Notes under the pieces: model-generated
The model's input: only the letters and a program-made list of their open reading frames with translations
The model's database searches: none
What the model was told of the DNA's origin: nothing
Position numbers and translations under genes: made by a program
In this document: piece after piece, positions 26,668 to 35,950 of the stretch
How the letters are laid out: each line of letters starts with the position of its first letter
How positions within the stretch are numbered: position 1 is the first letter of the stretch
Assembly (NCBI GenBank): GCA_946184615.1
Contig: CAMHFN010000012.1
Coordinates: 1 to 64,000 of the forward strand
From: an uncultured Bacteroidales bacterium
Lineage (GTDB): Bacteria > Bacteroidota > Bacteroidia > Bacteroidales > F082
Direction: 5' to 3'
DNA: 64,000 nucleotides

Positions 26668-28773
26668 ATGGAAGTCAACCTGCTGCATACCAACATCAGT
26701 TACCTGAAAGGCGTTGGGCCTAAGAAGGCGGAAATCTTGGGCAAGGAACTCAAAGTGTTCACCTTCATGGATATGCTCAACCAATTCCCTTTCAGGTATG
26801 TCGACAAGAGCCAAATTCACAAGGTGGCGCAGGTAAACGACGACTTAGTGTACTATCAACTCATCGGGACCATCAGCCAAGTGCAACTCATCGGCGCACC
26901 ACGACCCCAAAGAGCTACCGCCCGCTTCACCGACGAGACGGGGTCCATCGAAATTGTATTTTTCCGTGGACTAAAATGGATCAAGAACCGGTTCAAGCCC
27001 AATGTGAAATACGTATTGTTCGGCAAAGCCAGTGAATTCAACCACAACTACAACTTCGTCCACCCCGAAATTGAGGAATATAACCCTAACGACCCGTTGA
27101 TTGGCGAGGGTTTGCAAGGCGTGTACAACACCACCGAGAAGATGAAGGACCATGGCCTCGGCACCCGTCAGATTGCCAAAATCCAACGCCTAATCCTCCA
27201 ACAGGTGATGGACCTCATTCCCGAGACCCTGCCACATGATTTGTTGCAGCAGGAGCAACTCATCCCGCGCAAATACGCCTATTACCAAATCCATATCCCG
27301 TCGAACAACATCGAAATACAGCAGGCCACCCGACGCCTGAAATATGAGGAGCATCTCTTCTTCCAACTCAAACTATTACGAGCCAAAAAACGCCGTGAGA
27401 GTCTCAACCGAGGCTATTTGTTCAGTCAGGTGGGCGACTATTTCAACACGTTTTACAAGGAGCATCTTCCCTTCCCGTTGACCAACGCACAAAAACGTGT
27501 CATTCGAGAAATCCGAATCGATATGGGCAGCGGCCATCAAATGAATCGCCTACTACAAGGCGACGTGGGTAGCGGAAAAACCATCGTGGCTCTCATGGTG
27601 ATGCTGTTGGCCTTGGACAATGGTTACCAAGCCTGCATGATGGCCCCGACAGAGATTCTTGCCACCCAGCACTACGCCACGCTCAAGGAACTGCTGAAGG
27701 ACATGCCTGTGAAGTTCGCCTTGCTCACCGGCTCCACCAAAACCAAGGAACGCAAGGAGATTCACGAAAGATTAGAGGACGGCTCCCTGCAGATTATCGT
27801 AGGTACCCATGCTCTCATCGAAGAAAAAGTGATCTTCAAAAATCTGGGTCTCGCCATTATCGATGAACAGCATCGTTTCGGTGTAGCACAACGCTCCCGC
27901 TTCTGGGAAAAGACCGAGCGGCCTCCTCACATGTTAGTGATGACCGCCACCCCCATCCCCCGCACCCTAGCCATGACGCAATACGGCGACCTGGATGTGT
28001 CCAAAATCGATGAACTGCCTCCTGGAAGAAAGCCCGTGGAGACCTATCATGTCTATGACGACGACCGCTACCGCATCATGATGTTCATGAAACAGCAAAT
28101 CTCCAAGGGACGGCAAATCTACGTGGTGTATCCCTTGATCAAGGAGTCGGAAAAGACAGATATGATTGCCCTGCAAGAAGGCTACGAAGCGTTGTTAAGG
28201 GATTTTCCTGAGCCCGAATACAAGATCTCCGTATGCCACGGCCAACTGAAGCCCGAAGACAAAGACTTCGAAATGCAACGGTTCATCACCAAGAACACCC
28301 AAATCATGGTGGCTACCACCGTCATCGAGGTGGGTGTGAACGTTCCCAATGCCAGTGTGATGATCATCGAGAACGCCAATCGGTTCGGTTTGTCACAGCT
28401 GCACCAACTACGAGGCCGTGTGGGACGCGGTGCCGACCAGTCCTACTGTATCCTCGTCACCGACCACAAGCTCACTCCCGACGGCAAGACCCGCATGAAA
28501 ACGATGTGTTCCACCAACGATGGTTTCCAGATTGCCGAGGTCGATTTGGAACTGCGCGGCCCTGGCGAAACGGGGGGCTTACGACAATCCGGCCAAATCG
28601 AGATGCTCATCGGTGATTTACAGAAAGACGGGGCTTTAATACCTCAAGTCCGTGATGCAGCCATGCGCATTCTCAACGACGACCCCAAGCTCATTAAGCC
28701 CGAGAACCAGATGCTTAGAGCGCATTACAAGGAATTGTTTGCCCAAACGTTCGACTGGAGTCAGATTGGGTAA
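26668..28773 (+). CDS. recG: ATP-dependent DNA helicase RecG
   Basis: The 701-residue protein has an N-terminal wedge/OB domain (SYLKGVGPKKAE, then FPFRYVDK) and superfamily 2 helicase motifs: LLQGDVGSGKT (motif I), IIDEQHRFG (motif II, DEQH), MTATPIPRT (motif III), and motifs V-VI with TTVIEVGVNVPNA and QLRGRVGRG. RecG regresses stalled replication forks and processes branched DNA. Length is normal. Its stop is 8 bases from the stop of the convergent GtrA gene. Confidence 0.98.
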   Translation: MEVNLLHTNISYLKGVGPKKAEILGKELKVFTFMDMLNQFPFRYVDKSQIHKVAQVNDDLVYYQLIGTISQVQLIGAPRPQRATARFTDETGSIEIVFFRGLKWIKNRFKPNVKYVLFGKASEFNHNYNFVHPEIEEYNPNDPLIGEGLQGVYNTTEKMKDHGLGTRQIAKIQRLILQQVMDLIPETLPHDLLQQEQLIPRKYAYYQIHIPSNNIEIQQATRRLKYEEHLFFQLKLLRAKKRRESLNRGYLFSQVGDYFNTFYKEHLPFPLTNAQKRVIREIRIDMGSGHQMNRLLQGDVGSGKTIVALMVMLLALDNGYQACMMAPTEILATQHYATLKELLKDMPVKFALLTGSTKTKERKEIHERLEDGSLQIIVGTHALIEEKVIFKNLGLAIIDEQHRFGVAQRSRFWEKTERPPHMLVMTATPIPRTLAMTQYGDLDVSKIDELPPGRKPVETYHVYDDDRYRIMMFMKQQISKGRQIYVVYPLIKESEKTDMIALQEGYEALLRDFPEPEYKISVCHGQLKPEDKDFEMQRFITKNTQIMVATTVIEVGVNVPNASVMIIENANRFGLSQLHQLRGRVGRGADQSYCILVTDHKLTPDGKTRMKTMCSTNDGFQIAEVDLELRGPGETGGLRQSGQIEMLIGDLQKDGALIPQVRDAAMRILNDDPKLIKPENQMLRAHYKELFAQTFDWSQIG

Positions 28774-28781
28774 ACGGAAAA

Positions 28782-29300
28782 CTATTTTGATTGGGGGTTC
28801 TTGTTTTTCTTAAAAGAAAAATATTTATTGGTTAAATAGCTGAATGTCACACAGATAATAGAAATGATAATGTAGGATACCGTCGGCCACCATTGGAACA
28901 CTTCCACAAAGAGCTTCAACCCCAGGTAATTGATCAAGATGTTGACTACAGTGACCAGAAGATAACGCACAATCTGGGTCCTTCCACGTAAGGAAGAGCC
29001 TGAAAAACTGATATGCCTTGCTAACCAAAAACCCGTCAAGAAGGTGATGGGGAATTTAAAAACAAAAGCGGCAATATGGGGGGTGAAGGCGATAAAGCCC
29101 AAGTCGAACACCCGGCCATGGAATACAAAATGATAAAACACATAATAAAGCACCCACTCCAAGGCCAGGTTCAGTCCGCCACAGCAACCGTAACGGAACA
29201 AATCTAAAGGCATGATCTTCCTAAACGGTGGATAGAAGAAGTCGATGACCGTGATCAACAACTTTTCAATACGGTTTTCTATGTTACGAATCCATCTCAT
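28782..29300 (-). CDS. GtrA family membrane protein
   Basis: The 172-residue protein has four predicted membrane helices and GtrA hallmarks: FRYGCCGGLNLALEWVLYY at the start of the core, KFPITFLTGFWLARHISF, and a final FSYLTNKYFSFKK. GtrA proteins are small flippase-like proteins thought to move polyprenyl-linked sugars across the membrane. The ATG at 29300 overlaps the mevalonate kinase stop by four bases (ATGA), fixing the start and implying translational coupling. The pairing with isoprenoid genes fits a lipid-carrier-related role, though that link is inference. Confidence 0.87.
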   Translation of the reverse strand: MRWIRNIENRIEKLLITVIDFFYPPFRKIMPLDLFRYGCCGGLNLALEWVLYYVFYHFVFHGRVFDLGFIAFTPHIAAFVFKFPITFLTGFWLARHISFSGSSLRGRTQIVRYLLVTVVNILINYLGLKLFVEVFQWWPTVSYIIISIICVTFSYLTNKYFSFKKNKNPQSK

Positions 29301-30184
29301 ACCCAAATCAAATCATAGCCTTCCATAAATGCTTTTGTTTTCTCGATGTCGTCGGTGAAACCCAGCACATAACCGCCACCACCGGAACCCGAAATCTTGA
29401 ATCCGAGGTTGAAGTCGGGCTTTTCTAAGAAGAGGTCGATGCTATTGTCGGTAATCATCGGACGGAGATACTTCAACTGGCCTTCGGTGAGCTGACGAAG
29501 GGTGTTGAAAAACGACACTTTCTCCCCTTGGGTCAGGGCATTGATGCAAGCATTGACACAAGGCACATAATGGGATTGAAAACCATTCAAATAGCTGATG
29601 TCTTCCCGTTTGCTCTTGAAATACTGCACCAAGGGCTTGGTGTTGCTTTTTACGCCAGTATCGGCAAGAAACACATGGATATCCGCAGGCAAAAAGTCAT
29701 CGGGTAGCAAGCTTACACCTTCAGCATTGATGCGGAAAGGCTTCCCGAGATAGCATTGCAAGGGATCGATGCCTGAGCTGCTGCCGTGAAAGAAACTCTC
29801 CATTTTGCCGAAGAGGTTCTTCAACAGAATAAGATGGTCGGACTTTTCAAAGGCATAGCGGTCATACACGGCGGCCACCAGCACACCGGAACTGCCAAGG
29901 CCATAGCCCGACGGCACGTCGGAGTCCAGATATAGCTCGTTATACAACTCATCCTTAAAGCGTTGGAGGTCGATAACCGCTTTGGCTTCATTGATCGTGG
30001 AGAGATAATCAGCAAAGCGTTGCAAACTAGCATTGGAGGCTGCTGCTTCCCGGGCCATCAAGTGAGAAGGGAAACGCCATTGTGCAGAGAACTTCCTCAA
30101 AGGCATCATTAAAGCGGTGGCATCGAATATCATGGAATATTCGCCAAAGAGGATGATTTTGCTATGATAGGTTCTTTCCGTCAT
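29297..30184 (-). CDS. Mevalonate kinase (GHMP family)
   Basis: The 295-residue protein has the GHMP kinase motifs: an N-terminal HSKIILFGEYSMIF, the ATP-binding glycine loop SGYGLGSSGVLVAA (about residue 110), GSSSGIDPLQCY and the C-terminal SGSGGGGYVLGF. It should phosphorylate mevalonate at the start of the lower mevalonate pathway. An upstream in-frame ATG at 30208 would overlap the decarboxylase gene by 20 bases; the ATG at 30184 leaves a 4-base gap and begins directly before the first strand, so it is preferred. Which of the two GHMP kinases here phosphorylates mevalonate and which phosphomevalonate is inferred from family assignment. Confidence 0.85.
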   Translation of the reverse strand: MTERTYHSKIILFGEYSMIFDATALMMPLRKFSAQWRFPSHLMAREAAASNASLQRFADYLSTINEAKAVIDLQRFKDELYNELYLDSDVPSGYGLGSSGVLVAAVYDRYAFEKSDHLILLKNLFGKMESFFHGSSSGIDPLQCYLGKPFRINAEGVSLLPDDFLPADIHVFLADTGVKSNTKPLVQYFKSKREDISYLNGFQSHYVPCVNACINALTQGEKVSFFNTLRQLTEGQLKYLRPMITDNSIDLFLEKPDFNLGFKISGSGGGGYVLGFTDDIEKTKAFMEGYDLIWV

Positions 30185-30188
30185 GGCT

Positions 30189-31226
30189 TTAACATCTTGA
30201 AGGTCCATCGCCTACACGGTCGGCAATCCAGGTTCCATCCACGCAGTAACGTTCCAACTCATCCATGATGAAACGCTCCACCAATTCTGCGTCACGATCA
30301 GGATAGAGAATGTGGACATTGGGTCCTGCATCGAGGGTAAAGCAGACGGGGATATCGGTTTCCTTGCGGAAGGCGTACAAGGTGTTGATGATTCGCAACG
30401 TGTTGGGTTTCATTAGAATAAACGAAGGTTCTGAACACATCATAAGGGCGTGGAGTTGCATGGCTTCCGACTCGGTGATATGGCAAAAGGCTTCCAAATC
30501 GCCAGCTTTTAGCACCTCCAAAAGAGTGGCCGTATGTTGTCGTGCTTGAGCGTACCGCACTTCAGCGTAGGGATTGGTATCCATCAAAGCGTGTCCGGCA
30601 CGGCTGGAGACTTCTTTTTTGGCATCACTCACGATGAGGATACTATCGTGATAGCTTTTGAAAATTGGATGGATCTCGTTTTCGAGCGACACCGCATATT
30701 CGTTGGAACTCCCTGGGAACGCCTCTGTAGTGCCCCATAAAGCCATCTTGGGAAAGACCGAACGGCATGCACTTCCCGAGGCAAGACGAGCCAGACAAGA
30801 AGCTTTTTTCGTATCCATATCCTTTTCCCCGTGAAGCTCGCGCTCGATGTCGAGGAGGCATAGTACCAATGCACTCATCGAGGAAGCAGAGGAGGCAATG
30901 CCCGAGGAATGTGGGAAAGTGTTGTGCGAGTTGATATGGAGATCCATTTCATTGAGGAAGGGGAAAGAGGACGTTTGTTGTTTCAGAAACTCTGCTATTT
31001 TGGTCTGAAACTCCGGATTCTCCTTGCCGTCAAACCGAAAATGCAGTCCAAAACGGTCCGAAGCCTCATAAAAGATGGAGGTCTCCGTACTACATTTCGT
31101 CAAAGTGAAACTCACCGAGGGATTTTGCGGAATCTGAGGTCCCTTGGGTGATTTCCCCCAGTATTTCACAATGGCAATGTTTGAGGGGCTTTGCCATTTC
31201 ACGCCACCGTGGATGTTGTCGTTCAT
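30189..31226 (-). CDS. mvaD: Diphosphomevalonate decarboxylase
   Basis: The 345-residue protein has the decarboxylase signature NIAIVKYWGK near the N-terminus, the phosphate-binding SGIASSASSMSALVL, and the SACRSVFPKMALWG segment. It converts mevalonate diphosphate to isopentenyl diphosphate with ATP. Length is typical. Its start overlaps the GYDIA kinase stop by four bases (ATGA) and its stop is 4 bases before the mevalonate kinase ATG. Confidence 0.93.
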   Translation of the reverse strand: MNDNIHGGVKWQSPSNIAIVKYWGKSPKGPQIPQNPSVSFTLTKCSTETSIFYEASDRFGLHFRFDGKENPEFQTKIAEFLKQQTSSFPFLNEMDLHINSHNTFPHSSGIASSASSMSALVLCLLDIERELHGEKDMDTKKASCLARLASGSACRSVFPKMALWGTTEAFPGSSNEYAVSLENEIHPIFKSYHDSILIVSDAKKEVSSRAGHALMDTNPYAEVRYAQARQHTATLLEVLKAGDLEAFCHITESEAMQLHALMMCSEPSFILMKPNTLRIINTLYAFRKETDIPVCFTLDAGPNVHILYPDRDAELVERFIMDELERYCVDGTWIADRVGDGPSRC

Positions 31227-32137
31227 AAGATAAGGTCTTGGTATTTGAATAGGGTGTTCATGCCCTTGTTTTGGAAGTAGGCTTTTACTTGTTCATAGGG
31301 TTGTTCGGTGGCTGCCAATAGGAAGTCGCCTCCCCAGGCTCCGAGCGACTTCAGCGTCCCCTTAAAGTCAGGATACTGTAGCTGTATAGGCTCACGGTCG
31401 AGACAACGGGCCAGGATGTTCTCATGCACTTGGAGCAACGTGCAGAAGTCCTCAAAATAGGTCACCGTGGGCAAGGCCATGCTTAACTCCGTGATGGTTT
31501 GCACCTCGTCGATCCAATCGTCCTGTTTCCATTGTTGGTTAAAACGTTGGACCTCTTCTGAGGAGTGTTGTTTCTTGCCTTGATAGACGAAGAAGAGGCG
31601 GTCGGCAAAAGGTGGGGTAAAGGAAATGGGGTGAATCTGAGGCTCGGTTTGCTCAAGCCGATAGTGGATTGCCGAAGAGGCCGTGGCGCAAGCAATGTCG
31701 TAACCCGATCCACCTATCGTCCTGTTCAACAGTTGATAAGGATTGATGTTTGCCCACTGTGCCAGAAGGGAGAGCAGGGTGGAACTGCTGCCAAGTCCCC
31801 ATTCCGTATTGAATTCAAGATGGGTTTCAAAATGGAGTCCAGACTGAAAGGCCTTGGGGTTAAGGTCCTGGACGGTTTTCAGAATCCGAGCGAGTTTAGC
31901 GGCTTTGTTCGAGTCGTCGGTTTCCACTACTTCCAGCGTCTTGGGATTAAGGGCGGCAGAGAACCAAGGGCCTTCGGGGTGATGGGCATTCCATCGGGTT
32001 TCAAGGCAAGGACACGGGTCTTCCCGCACGACCATCGTCTGTCCCAATTGGGTAGGAAGAGCCAAAGCCACCGCACCTTTCAGCACGAGGTATTCGCCCG
32101 TCAACAGCAATTTCCCGTTGGCACGAAAAGTCTTCAT
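31223..32137 (-). CDS. GYDIA-type GHMP kinase, probable phosphomevalonate kinase
   Basis: The 304-residue protein has the GHMP kinase N-terminus (NGKLLLTGEYLVLKGA), the ATP loop (WGLGSSSTLLSLLA) and the diagnostic SGYDIACA motif that names the GYDIA family of Bacteroidota. Members sit beside the mevalonate genes and most likely supply the phosphomevalonate kinase step missing from the rest of the cluster. That activity is inferred from context. It overlaps both neighbours by four bases. Confidence 0.85.
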   Translation of the reverse strand: MKTFRANGKLLLTGEYLVLKGAVALALPTQLGQTMVVREDPCPCLETRWNAHHPEGPWFSAALNPKTLEVVETDDSNKAAKLARILKTVQDLNPKAFQSGLHFETHLEFNTEWGLGSSSTLLSLLAQWANINPYQLLNRTIGGSGYDIACATASSAIHYRLEQTEPQIHPISFTPPFADRLFFVYQGKKQHSSEEVQRFNQQWKQDDWIDEVQTITELSMALPTVTYFEDFCTLLQVHENILARCLDREPIQLQYPDFKGTLKSLGAWGGDFLLAATEQPYEQVKAYFQNKGMNTLFKYQDLIL

Positions 32138-33459
32138 TGACGCAATGTCTTAAGGTATTGTTCCACAGCGGCATACGACACCGTCTTGTCTTTGAAGTAT
32201 TCCCGTGCCTGCCGTTGCTCATGGTCGGAGGCTTTCAACTGGTTGAGGATGTTGTTGAGGTGCATCTTCATGTGGCCAGCTTGGATGCCTTTGGTAGTGA
32301 GGGAGCGTACGGCAGAAAAGTTGTTGGCGAGGCCCATGGTGGCAGCGATCATCATCAGCTCTTTTGCTGTGGGGTTGCCAAGCAGTTCCAGCGATTTATC
32401 AGCGAGAGGGTGCAAGCTGGTGAGGCCGCCCACAGTGCCGAGAGCCATAGGTACTTCCAATTCGAAGTGAAAGATGCCTTCAGAGAGGGTAACCGTAGAG
32501 AGACTCTCATAATGACCGCTGCGAGAAGCGTAGGTATGTCCTGCTGCCTCCACAGCACGGAAGTCGTTGCCCGTGGCGATGACCACGGCGTCGATACCAT
32601 TGTATATGCCTTTGTTATGAGTGGTGGCACGATCGGTGTCGATATGGGCAATGTCGACTGCTTTCTTGAATTTGACAGCGTATTCGGCACCCGAAAGATG
32701 TTCGTCGATACCCTCGAGTTGTTCCACAGGGCACTCCACCCAAACCTTCACGCGGCAATCGGGTGTGTTGTTGGAAAGGATGGTCATGATGATTTCGCAT
32801 TGTCGCAGTTCTTCGGGAAGTTCTTTTTGCTCTGCGAAGAAGTCCTGCAAGCTATGGCCAAACTGTTCAAGCACGGTGTTGATGAAGTTGGCTCCCATAG
32901 AGTCACAGGTATTGAACTCCACCCGCAGTTGGTAGTAGTCGGCAATCTGAGCGGTATAATCGATCAATTGGATGTCGAGGATGCCGCCTCCGCGTTTTTT
33001 CATGTTGGCGGTGATATCGTCCGTATCATGCAGCAAGCGTTCTTTGATATGGGGAAAGCGTTGCCTAAGTTGATCGATAGGGCCTTTCCATCCAAAGTGC
33101 ACTTGACCTACTTTACGCACATCGGGCACCTCAGCGTGGAAACCGCCGCGTTCACTCCAAAACTTAGCTGCTGCCGAAGCTGCCGCCACCACCGAGCTTT
33201 CTTCGATAACCATCGGAACGATATAATTCTTCCCGTTGATCATCACATTGGGCGAGATACCGTAAGGCATGATGTAGTTGGTGATGGTGTTTTCGCTGAA
33301 CTCGTCGAAGAGCTTCTGTTGTCTCGAATCGCTATGCCAATAGCTCTTGAGCAAGCTGATAACCTCACCGGGATTCTCAAAATAATTGGCAATCGTCTTG
33401 AGTTTTTCCTCTTTGAGGAGTTTTGAAAAACCTTTTTTTATTCGTTCGCGGGAGCCCAT
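32134..33459 (-). CDS. mvaA: Class II hydroxymethylglutaryl-CoA reductase
   Basis: The 441-residue protein has class II features: EESSVVAAAS with the catalytic glutamate, the DSMGANFIN motif, the cofactor-binding stretch around IATGNDFRAVEAAGH, and the C-terminal flap with the catalytic histidine (GIQAGHMKMH). It interconverts HMG-CoA and mevalonate. Class II enzymes are often named degradative, but the mevalonate genes directly downstream show a biosynthetic role. It is the first of four genes joined by ATGA overlaps or a 4-base gap. HMG-CoA synthase is not in the window. Confidence 0.94.
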   Translation of the reverse strand: MGSRERIKKGFSKLLKEEKLKTIANYFENPGEVISLLKSYWHSDSRQQKLFDEFSENTITNYIMPYGISPNVMINGKNYIVPMVIEESSVVAAASAAAKFWSERGGFHAEVPDVRKVGQVHFGWKGPIDQLRQRFPHIKERLLHDTDDITANMKKRGGGILDIQLIDYTAQIADYYQLRVEFNTCDSMGANFINTVLEQFGHSLQDFFAEQKELPEELRQCEIIMTILSNNTPDCRVKVWVECPVEQLEGIDEHLSGAEYAVKFKKAVDIAHIDTDRATTHNKGIYNGIDAVVIATGNDFRAVEAAGHTYASRSGHYESLSTVTLSEGIFHFELEVPMALGTVGGLTSLHPLADKSLELLGNPTAKELMMIAATMGLANNFSAVRSLTTKGIQAGHMKMHLNNILNQLKASDHEQRQAREYFKDKTVSYAAVEQYLKTLRQ

Positions 33460-33465
33460 GTTTCT

Positions 33466-33490
33466 AGATAAAAGTTAAGAGATAAAAGTT
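33466..33490. repeat. Short direct repeat upstream of the mevalonate cluster
   Basis: AGATAAAAGTT occurs exactly at 33466-33476 and 33480-33490 in the 41-base gap between the head-GIN lipoprotein gene and HMG-CoA reductase. It may be part of the family of AT-rich intergenic motifs noted elsewhere. Confidence 0.6.
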
Positions 33491-33500
33491 GTGGATGCTA

Positions 33501-34355
33501 TTAATCGGGGTTTGGGTATTCGATAGGTTGAAGAAGGGATGTATCGTCACAATCGACATTGAGGGTGGGATTGCCTGAATAATAAAGCTTTGAGGCATTA
33601 AGCACTGAACCTTCAAGGGATTCGACAACATTCACCGTAGCCTCCGAAGCGGAGTTGACCACCATCTGCATACGGTTGACAAAACTGGTTGCCATATTGA
33701 GATAGCTGCCCTCTGTGACTTCCACATGGGCTTGGTTGATCTCGGCCCAATAATTCGTCAAACGCGAGGCATCCTTGATGGTCAAGGTCAAATCGTCGCT
33801 CACATTAAGGCTGCATTTGAACACCGAGGCTTCATCCAGTTCCACCTGACATGTCGTCCCCTCAAAATAGAACTCCACGCAGGTAGAAGCATCACTCATC
33901 CTTACGTCAGCGGTACCCTTGAAATAGCCCCCTCTCAAAGTGGCAGCATCGCTCATCTTCAAAACCAATGCCGTCTCAGGGAAGGTACCACCACCAAATG
34001 CCGCACTGACAGCGTCGGAAAGGCTAAGCTCGTTGATCGCAGAAGTGTGAACGATCGCGTGCATCACTGTATTACCGGGAAGATTGTAAAGACTATTAGT
34101 TAAACCCAGAAAGAGAGAGGCGCCTTCCTGCTTGACCAAAAGATACTCCTCAAGAAAAGCAGAGTATTCCAATTCCACATAGGAACGTACCGTATCAAGA
34201 CGAAAAGTGACACTCCAAGCATCTTCCACGGTGATTTCATTCATGGTAGCTCCATCGTAAAGGGTCTTTTGCATCAAGGTCATGTCAAGCTCTTTGTCAC
34301 GGCACCCAGCCAATAACACCAATCCTAAAAACCATAAAAAAACATTCTGTTTCAT
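33501..34355 (-). CDS. Head GIN domain (DUF2807) lipoprotein
   Basis: The 284-residue protein has a lipoprotein signal (VLLAGC, Cys18) followed by the beta-helical head-GIN domain: successive short strands with alternating Asp, Ala and Ser (SLSDAVSAAFGG, KMSDAATLRGG, RMSDASTCVEF, TIKDASRLTNY). Such proteins are common surface or periplasmic lipoproteins of unknown function in Bacteroidota. It lies between rlmH and the mevalonate cluster on the same strand, with gaps of 33 and 41 bases. Confidence 0.85.
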   Translation of the reverse strand: MKQNVFLWFLGLVLLAGCRDKELDMTLMQKTLYDGATMNEITVEDAWSVTFRLDTVRSYVELEYSAFLEEYLLVKQEGASLFLGLTNSLYNLPGNTVMHAIVHTSAINELSLSDAVSAAFGGGTFPETALVLKMSDAATLRGGYFKGTADVRMSDASTCVEFYFEGTTCQVELDEASVFKCSLNVSDDLTLTIKDASRLTNYWAEINQAHVEVTEGSYLNMATSFVNRMQMVVNSASEATVNVVESLEGSVLNASKLYYSGNPTLNVDCDDTSLLQPIEYPNPD

Positions 34356-34388
34356 TCTTTTTACTTCTTACTTCTGTTTTCTGTCTTC

Positions 34389-34862
34389 TTAATCATGATG
34401 ATACGGTTCTCCTTTCAAAATGGTAAACGCCCGATACAATTGCTCCACGAAAATCAGCCGCACCATTTGGTGGGAGAAAGTCATAGGTGAAAGCGACAGT
34501 TGGGCATCAGAGCGATTGTAGACTTCTTGAGCGAAGCCGTAAGGCCCCCCGATCACAAAAACAATACGTTTTGCTCCCGAAGCACTCCACTTTTCAATTA
34601 TTTCTGAAAACTCAACAGAAGTGTATTGTTTTCCTCTTTCATCCAACAACACCACCTGATCGCCGGGTTGGAGTTGTTGCAGCAGCAAGAAACTTTCTGC
34701 TTTCTTCTGTTGTTCTTCGCTCAGCGTCTTTCGGTTACGAATGTCAGGAATCTCCTTCATCTCGAACGAGGCGTAATGACCTAACCGTCCGACATATTTC
34801 TTGATGCCGGTGGCGAGGTACTCCTCGTCGGTTTTTCCGATAACGAGCAGGAGGATTTTCAT
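34389..34862 (-). CDS. rlmH: 23S rRNA pseudouridine-1915 N3-methyltransferase
   Basis: The 157-residue protein is a SPOUT methyltransferase with the RlmH landmarks: LLLVIGKT at the start, VLLDERGKQYTSxEFSE, the knot loop FVIGGPYGF, and the C-terminal SPMTFSHQMVRLIFVEQLYRAFTILKGEPYHHD, one of the most conserved ends in bacteria. It methylates pseudouridine 1915 of assembled ribosomes. Its start overlaps the DUF4340 stop by four bases. Confidence 0.97.
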   Translation of the reverse strand: MKILLLVIGKTDEEYLATGIKKYVGRLGHYASFEMKEIPDIRNRKTLSEEQQKKAESFLLLQQLQPGDQVVLLDERGKQYTSVEFSEIIEKWSASGAKRIVFVIGGPYGFAQEVYNRSDAQLSLSPMTFSHQMVRLIFVEQLYRAFTILKGEPYHHD

Positions 34863-35950
34863 TGCACGATCTGATAATGGTCAATCTCAAACTGGATGGG
34901 GTTGCCCGCTTCGTAATACGTGATGTCTTTAATCACTTTATCGAAGACATAATATTGCACCAGCACGAAGTCACGGTCATCATTGATAAAAGCATACATG
35001 CGATCCACATCCATGGGACGCTCTTCTTCCGGTATGGTGTTTACGGTTTGCTGACGTTTGGGGTAGGTCTTCATTGAAATTTGCTTTCCTTCTTTGTTGA
35101 CCATAGTGATGCGATGGAGGAACTGCGCATTCCGGATGGAATCAAGACGTGGCTGTGGGGTGATGGTATTGATTAGGGCTTCGAAGCGAAGGTCGTTGAA
35201 GGAGGAAAGGAAGTTGATCACCTTAAGGGTATCGAAGGGCAGCGACTGGTTATCCGCGAGACGGGTCAGCTGATATTGATGATGGCCGGTATTGTCGATA
35301 CGGAAACTCCCCATCGGGTTGTCACCGAATTCGACACTGACGCTTTGGATGTTGGCCAGCGATTCATGGAAAATGGTATGGTCGCGCCAGTCGTCGGGGT
35401 CGGCGGTGAAGCGCGTGGAGATATAGCCACGGAAACCTGGGATGTACACAATATAAGCTTGGTCAGCCCCTTCACGAAGCATGAAGGTACCATTATTATC
35501 CTGGGTAGACTCTCCTACATAGAACACTTTGGTGCGTTTTTCATGGTAAAAGAGTTTGATTCTGTTGAACAGGTTGATTCGAGGAACGACCTGATACACT
35601 TCCACTTTGTTGCTACGGCTGGCCATTTGGGTGATGACGTTGTCGTGACTGGCCCGTGACACGGGCATTCTGATACGGACTTTGTAAAGTGTATAGAACA
35701 ACTGGTCTATTTTTTTGGGATGGGCTTTGTAGTCCTTGTTAAGGGTCCAACCATTTTCGGTTCGCTCCAGAAGCGTCTCATGATTCATACGGTCGGCAAT
35801 AAAAACTTTGGTTATCGAGGCCGTGTCCCAAACGCTAAAATCGGCGGATTCACCACGAATCGTAGTGAGATACCGGTTATTCCAAATGAGAAGTGCCGCA
35901 AGGGCAATCAAAACAATAGTTAGAATAAGAACAGCTCTATTTTTTTTCAT
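34859..35950 (-). CDS. DUF4340 family protein, GldG-associated
   Basis: The 363-residue protein has an N-terminal membrane anchor (AVLILTIVLIALAALLIW) and a periplasmic domain beginning with an FSVWDTASITKVFI strand and WTLNKDYKAHPKKIDQL, as in DUF4340 proteins. Such proteins are usually encoded next to GldG-type ABC permeases, as here, and may be a periplasmic partner. Its ATG overlaps the permease stop by four bases. Confidence 0.85.
   Translation of the reverse strand: MKKNRAVLILTIVLIALAALLIWNNRYLTTIRGESADFSVWDTASITKVFIADRMNHETLLERTENGWTLNKDYKAHPKKIDQLFYTLYKVRIRMPVSRASHDNVITQMASRSNKVEVYQVVPRINLFNRIKLFYHEKRTKVFYVGESTQDNNGTFMLREGADQAYIVYIPGFRGYISTRFTADPDDWRDHTIFHESLANIQSVSVEFGDNPMGSFRIDNTGHHQYQLTRLADNQSLPFDTLKVINFLSSFNDLRFEALINTITPQPRLDSIRNAQFLHRITMVNKEGKQISMKTYPKRQQTVNTIPEEERPMDVDRMYAFINDDRDFVLVQYYVFDKVIKDITYYEAGNPIQFEIDHYQIVQ

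Noticed and set aside
32137-33426. A 429-codon open frame on the plus strand opposite HMG-CoA reductase
   Set aside because: It lies wholly antisense to a clearly conserved enzyme, its translation has no recognisable motif, and long antisense frames arise from the codon use of the real gene.
32134-33459. HMG-CoA reductase acting in mevalonate breakdown
   Set aside because: The class II family is often labelled degradative, but coupling to both GHMP kinases and the decarboxylase shows a biosynthetic pathway.
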